DNA of 64,000 bases from Spirochaetales bacterium (GTDB lineage: Bacteria > Spirochaetota > Spirochaetia > DSM-2461): positions 50,343-114,342 of the forward strand of contig JAQQAP010000041.1 in the NCBI GenBank assembly GCA_028533045.1, in the 5' to 3' direction. The notes beneath the pieces are model-generated. The model made no database searches and was not told the DNA's origin. It was given only the letters and a program-made list of their open reading frames with translations. The position numbers were made by a program, and so were the translations under genes. Positions 60,655 to 64,000 of the stretch are shown piece by piece. Position 1 is the stretch's first letter; every line of letters begins with the position of its first letter.

Positions 60655-61020
60655 TCAGCTAAGAAAAATCTTGTCCAGGGAGGCTTTAATCTGCTCCCGG
60701 CTGACCGGTTTAATAAGAAAATCCGCCGGATTGGTACGCTCTGCCCGTTTTTTTATTTCCTCATTATTATAGGCTGTTAGGTAAATAAGGGGAATATCTC
60801 CCAGCAACTTTATTCTCCGGGCCGCATCGACACCATCAATAAAACTGGAGAGATTAATATCCATAAAGACCGCATCTGGCTGTTCCTTAATGAGAACTCC
60901 GATCACCTTATCCGCCGAATCAACCGGCTCGGGAACATTGTACCCCAAGGATTTGAGAGTCTCGGAGAGTTCAAGGGCTGCAATAGCTTCATCTTCCACA
61001 ACCAAAATGGTTTTATTCAT
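60655..61020 (-). CDS. Stand-alone receiver-domain response regulator
   Basis: 121 aa. Seen: VVEDEAIAAL, phospho-Asp in AVFMDINLSSFIDGVDAAR, YLTAYNNEE and LIKPVSREQ. The SSFIDG variant of the loop is typical of receivers paired with HisKA_2 or HWE kinases. Ends in a lone receiver, with no output domain. Divergent from just such a kinase gene (107-bp gap), so probably a pair. GAGGT ribosome site. Confidence 0.92.
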   Translation of the reverse strand: MNKTILVVEDEAIAALELSETLKSLGYNVPEPVDSADKVIGVLIKEQPDAVFMDINLSSFIDGVDAARRIKLLGDIPLIYLTAYNNEEIKKRAERTNPADFLIKPVSREQIKASLDKIFLS

Positions 61021-61127
61021 TTTTTACCTCTGCTGTTTTTCAGAATATGATAGACAACACAAAAAGGATAGCATAAATAGTTTCTCAAGACCAGTGTTTA
61101 CAGTTGCGGTAATACTTTTTTTCCTCT

Positions 61128-62159
61128 ATGATCATATCTGTGCGCAAACGTTCCCTATCCTTTATTAATACGTTAACATTGCGTCAGAAGATCTATTTAA
61201 CCATTTTATCCTATCTTTTATACGCCACGTCCTTTCTTCTTCTGACCCCTTTCCTTAAAATCTCGGTAAACTATCTTATTATCATACCGATATTAACGGT
61301 CGCCTTCTGTTTTGGACAAATGGGAGGTTTGATCAGCGGATTCCTGGGTCTTCCCCTTAACCTTATCCTTTTTTACCTTAAGGGTTATCCCGAATGCGCC
61401 CCCGCAAGCCTTCCCATGGCAGAAATCTCGGGGATTGTCGTCGGAACCGGACTGGGATCGGCCGGCTCCTACCTAAAAAAAACCTCTCAGGAACTGGCCA
61501 TGCGGCTAAAAAGAGAAGAGGAACTCAAGACAGCTCTGGATGAAAAGGAAGTTCTCTACAAAGAGCTTAACCACAGGGTTAAAAACAACTTGAATATCAT
61601 AAAAAGCCTGATTCAAATGCAGGTATACCGCACGGAAAGTGAAGACTTTAAAACGGAAGGGAGTAAACTGATTAATCGAATCCTTTCTATCTCTCTGGTC
61701 CACGAACAACTATATAGAGGACACATAGGAGACAAGCTGAATCTTAAAGACTACTTGGTCACACTGATTAGACAGATACTGGAATCCCATTCGGACGACA
61801 AAATCAACCTTTTAACATCAGACTGGAATGATCCCCATCCCGTAGCGACAGAGCAAGCCATTCAAGTAGGCCTCATAATCAATGAAGTAGTCACGAATAG
61901 CATAAAGTATGCCTTTCCCGAAGCCAATATTCTCACGCCGGAAATTCATCTTGACTTTAAAACCAAGGAAGACTTTATAGAAATTACTCTCTCCGACAAC
62001 GGTCGGGGAAAGGATGAGAAGGCCGGTAAGAACGGACTGGGCATGACTCTTATTAAAACCCTGACCAAACAACTAGGGGGAAATTATTCCTACGTCAAAC
62101 CTGTCCGGGGAACGAAATTCATACTGACTTTTCCTTGTTTGATGGAAGAGATTCTTTAG
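61128..62159 (+). CDS. HisKA_2-type membrane sensor histidine kinase
   Basis: 343 aa. Seen: about four TM helices (about 20-125), a short coiled linker, phospho-acceptor LNHRVKNNLNIIKSLIQMQ (HisKA_2), N box INEVVTNSIKYAFPE, and G boxes LSDNGRGKDEK and GLGMTLI. Known: this family phosphorylates stand-alone receivers, as in general stress or light responses. Sensor is the membrane domain itself, with no PAS. No clear ribosome site. Target regulator probably the divergent receiver gene. Confidence 0.9.
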   Translation: MIISVRKRSLSFINTLTLRQKIYLTILSYLLYATSFLLLTPFLKISVNYLIIIPILTVAFCFGQMGGLISGFLGLPLNLILFYLKGYPECAPASLPMAEISGIVVGTGLGSAGSYLKKTSQELAMRLKREEELKTALDEKEVLYKELNHRVKNNLNIIKSLIQMQVYRTESEDFKTEGSKLINRILSISLVHEQLYRGHIGDKLNLKDYLVTLIRQILESHSDDKINLLTSDWNDPHPVATEQAIQVGLIINEVVTNSIKYAFPEANILTPEIHLDFKTKEDFIEITLSDNGRGKDEKAGKNGLGMTLIKTLTKQLGGNYSYVKPVRGTKFILTFPCLMEEIL

Positions 62160-62220
62160 TATACAGATCTTTACCGTTACAAATATTGTTCCAGCGTTTG
62201 CATTCCCAACAATAAATATT
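62160..62220 (-). pseudogene. Unidentified coding remnant after the fic fragment
   Basis: Seen: in the same frame as the fic fragment and after its TAG, the minus strand stays open and codes for a Cys/Trp-rich stretch (YCWECKRWNNICNGKD). It does not fit Fic. Together with the residues just before the TAG it may be the end of another, lost gene fused by deletion. Very short and uncertain. Confidence 0.25.
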
Positions 62221-62496
62221 CTACTTCATATCCTTTAGATGCCCTTTATAGTAACCAATATTATTGTAATGCATGTTACTATAATTGACTGATTTCCCAC
62301 CAATTGTCATTCCATAATTAAGAACAATTTGTGTTTCTTGGAGAGTTAAAGTATTTCCTTCAATTGCATTGGAATTATATGTCCATTCGAGTTCTAATTC
62401 TTCTTTTAATTTTCTTGAAATTGAAGGACTTTAGGGACGGTATTTATCGAGCTCTTTCTTCTTTCCGATGATGCTTTTAAGAATTTTTTCATTCAT
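62221..62496 (-). pseudogene. fic fragment with in-frame stop
   Basis: Seen: ATG two nt after the ATPase stop, then 21 codons (MNEKILKSIIGKKKELDKYRP), a TAA, and in the same frame SPSISRKLKEELELEWTY, NSNAIEGNTLTLQETQ and YGMTIGGKS, then unrelated residues to TAG. Known: the WTYNSNAIEGNTLT...GGK sequence is the N-terminal signature of Fic/DOC AMPylase proteins (inhibitory SxxxE(G/N)-type helix). The TAA sits where Leu (TTA) would fit, and the catalytic HxFx(D/E)GNGR core is missing. So the gene is broken by a nonsense change and a deletion. Confidence 0.75.
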
Positions 62497-62498
62497 AG

Positions 62499-63842
62499 TT
62501 ATATTGTTCTTATCTTTTCTGATATATCTTCAATTGAAAGCCCTTCGTATTTTACTTCATAGTCATTATAATATTTTAGTAAGTTCTGTGATTTTTCTTC
62601 TAATATATTCATCTTGACTTTGTTTTTATTAAGTTTTACCTCTGAAAAGTAGATTTTCTTTGTGATTTCATTAATTCCAACAATATCAATTTCGTTTTGA
62701 TTCTTTTTCTCCCAATAATTTCCTATCAATCCATATTCATCAGAACAATACATTATATCAATAAATAATTTTTCCAATATTGGGCCAGCAAACGTATTTA
62801 GATCTCTCTCGATGAGATCTTTCACGTAATTAAATCGATCTATTTCTATTACACTCATATATTTGTATATGAATCTGAACCAAAACTTTAAGAAATTATC
62901 TTTTATCGCATATTTCTGGTTGCGGGAATCTTTTTTTGCGCCGATTGGCTTTACTTTTGTTATTACATCATATTCATTTTCTAATCGATCAAGAAATCCT
63001 CCGATACTCTTTTCGAATATAGATTCGAGTTCACTTCGAGAAGTTCTTCCACAAGCAATTAATTCTAATATAGAAAAATATACCCCATATTCCTTCCCAA
63101 ATTCTTGTATTAATAATGTCTTTCCTTCTTCGATGAAAAAGGAATCTTTTTGTAGGATAAAATCAATTATGTCATCTTTTGTGAAAATATTATTTTCAAC
63201 TAAAATTTCTTGATACCTGGGAACTCCTCCCGTTATTAGATAATTGTAGAAAAGGTTTTCATCATTATATGAATTATTGTCTTTTAAGATTTCTTGAATT
63301 ATTGTGGGATTGAATGGTTTAATATATAGAATTCTATCAGCCCTACCGTAGAGTGCTTCTTTTTCATCCTGGAAGATTTTTTTCATCATAGAATATATTG
63401 ATCCGATGAAAATTATGTGTATATGGGTCTCGAATTTATATTGATCCCATAGCTTTTGTATTTCAGAAAATGTGCTTTTATTGATATTTCCGAATTCTTG
63501 AAATTCATCAATTATTAAGACAAATCGCTTCTCTGTTCCCAGTTTCAGTAATAGTTCAAATATCTGAGAAAAGTAATCGATTCTTCCAATAAATTTTGTA
63601 CCTGAGAATTCTTCATATAATTGTAGAAATTCTTCGCATATCAGTTTTTCAGTTTTTTTGCTTGTGAACAGATAAAGTGATTCTTTATCCTCAGCATATT
63701 TCTTTGCTAAAAGTGTTTTTCCAATTCGTCTTCGTCCAGTTAATACGGTTATTTTCCCGTATGATTTTTCACACTGTTCGTATATCTTGTTAAGGATATT
63801 TAGCTCTGATTCTCTATTATAGAATTTCATTGTAATTCCCAT
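62499..63842 (-). CDS. Archaeal-type AAA ATPase with C-terminal DUF234 domain
   Basis: 447 aa; start at 63842 or 63830 (MKFYNRESELNIL). Seen: Walker A LTGRRRIGKTLLAKKY, Walker B FVLIIDEFQEFGN, sensor IIFIGSIYSMM, a winged-helix-like middle, and a C-terminal DUF234/PD-(D/E)XK-like part (NEIDIVGINE, IYFSEVKLNK). Known: ATPase_2/DUF234 proteins are common in archaea and some bacteria, often in mobile or defence-like settings; activity is mostly untested. Very AT-rich compared with the window, so recently acquired. Followed by a broken fic gene. Confidence 0.88.
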   Translation of the reverse strand: MGITMKFYNRESELNILNKIYEQCEKSYGKITVLTGRRRIGKTLLAKKYAEDKESLYLFTSKKTEKLICEEFLQLYEEFSGTKFIGRIDYFSQIFELLLKLGTEKRFVLIIDEFQEFGNINKSTFSEIQKLWDQYKFETHIHIIFIGSIYSMMKKIFQDEKEALYGRADRILYIKPFNPTIIQEILKDNNSYNDENLFYNYLITGGVPRYQEILVENNIFTKDDIIDFILQKDSFFIEEGKTLLIQEFGKEYGVYFSILELIACGRTSRSELESIFEKSIGGFLDRLENEYDVITKVKPIGAKKDSRNQKYAIKDNFLKFWFRFIYKYMSVIEIDRFNYVKDLIERDLNTFAGPILEKLFIDIMYCSDEYGLIGNYWEKKNQNEIDIVGINEITKKIYFSEVKLNKNKVKMNILEEKSQNLLKYYNDYEVKYEGLSIEDISEKIRTI

Positions 63843-63951
63843 TACTGTAATATATATTGCAGTATAAATAATTTATCACCGAATTGCAATCAATATAACG
63901 AGACTGTAGAATAACGCCATTCCAAATAACCCGTGAGCCGTGAAGCTGGTG

Positions 63952-63975
63952 TATTTCTTGTGAAAACAAGAAATA
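63952..63975. other. Perfect 10-bp hairpin with GAAA tetraloop at the window edge
   Basis: Seen: TATTTCTTGT (63952-63961), GAAA loop, ACAAGAAATA (63966-63975). The flanking sequence is less AT-rich than the ATPase gene and contains no coding frame. The GNRA loop suggests a folded RNA, perhaps part of an intron or mobile RNA cut by the window, but there is too little to classify it. Confidence 0.4.
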
Positions 63976-64000
63976 TGACAGTAGGCGAATCTGCGTTCAA

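Noticed and set aside
63900..64000. 5' part of a group II intron
   Set aside because: The hairpin and the GTGAAGCTGGTG-type sequence were suggestive, but no conserved intron boundary or domain V was identified and the window ends here.

Overview
The window looks like chromosome from a free-living, anaerobic or fermentative spirochaete (phylum Spirochaetota). This rests on gene content, not a database search: a Rex-associated NADH-linked [FeFe]-hydrogenase operon, a long cheR-W-Y-STAS-A-B...D operon that includes a J-domain protein, four membrane or soluble chemoreceptor-type proteins, a pair of MAF/MptE-like (DUF115) proteins beside very acidic repeat proteins, and several signal-peptide proteins that look like outer-membrane barrels. 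Base composition is moderate (roughly 45-50% GC by eye) except for the last 1.8 kb, which is strongly AT-rich and looks acquired. Coding is dense, and 1-, 4- and 8-nt overlaps are common.

Layout. 1-4.1 kb: bifurcating hydrogenase operon (hydC-like, an ATPase, hndB-like, hydB, start of hydA) on the minus strand, divergent from the redox repressor gene rex, with a Rex operator for each side. A structured, GC-rich RNA-like element follows rex. 4.9-7.3 kb: an unknown protein, a short CvfB-like S1 protein and a HAD phosphatase. 7.4-11.4 kb: two tandem chemoreceptors with nearly identical signalling domains but unrelated sensors; one carries two periplasmic zinc-type CZB modules. 11.5-15.5 kb: a small unknown protein, a RadC/JAMM-DinG helicase fusion, an HD protein and a 42-residue ORF. 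15.6-19.4 kb: glycosyltransferase, membrane protein, proA and engB. 19.4-27.8 kb: chemotaxis operon read from cheR toward cheD/engB. 27.9-34.3 kb: pstC-pstA-pstB-phoU-phoB-phoR with four 11-bp-phased Pho-like hexamers in front; pstS is 20 kb away at 53.8 kb with a similar box. 34.5-38.6 kb: a chemoreceptor followed by two duplicated periplasmic binding proteins, then two related barrel-like proteins. 38.6-42.8 kb: recQ, a cysteine-desulfurase-family gene, ung and an FtsB/DivIC-like gene. 42.9-51.8 kb: five-gene cluster of a 975-residue acidic repeat protein, an unknown protein, two MAF-like proteins and a membrane protein with acidic repeats and a degenerate GGDEF domain. 51.9-61 kb: purD, rsmD, pstS, a sucrose-phosphatase-like HAD, nadA, an AI-2E family permease, a barrel-like protein, a lipase-like hydrolase and an acetyltransferase. 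60.7-62.2 kb: a receiver protein divergent from a HisKA_2 kinase. 62.2-64 kb: broken fic gene, AAA ATPase and a perfect hairpin at the edge.

Themes. (1) Several housekeeping or operon-head genes (ung, the desulfurase, purD, rsmD, cheR, possibly two more) have a good -10 box 6-7 nt before the start codon and no Shine-Dalgarno, so they appear to give leaderless mRNAs. ung and purD share the same 16-nt sequence from -10 box to start codon, and two divergent pairs share almost the same spacing. (2) Two chemotaxis-operon proteins, CheA and the J-domain protein, carry 24-residue repeats resembling the c-di-GMP-binding MshEN motif. (3) Phosphate genes at two loci share an 11-bp-phased hexamer array. 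No rRNA, tRNA, CRISPR array, intact transposase or replication origin was seen.
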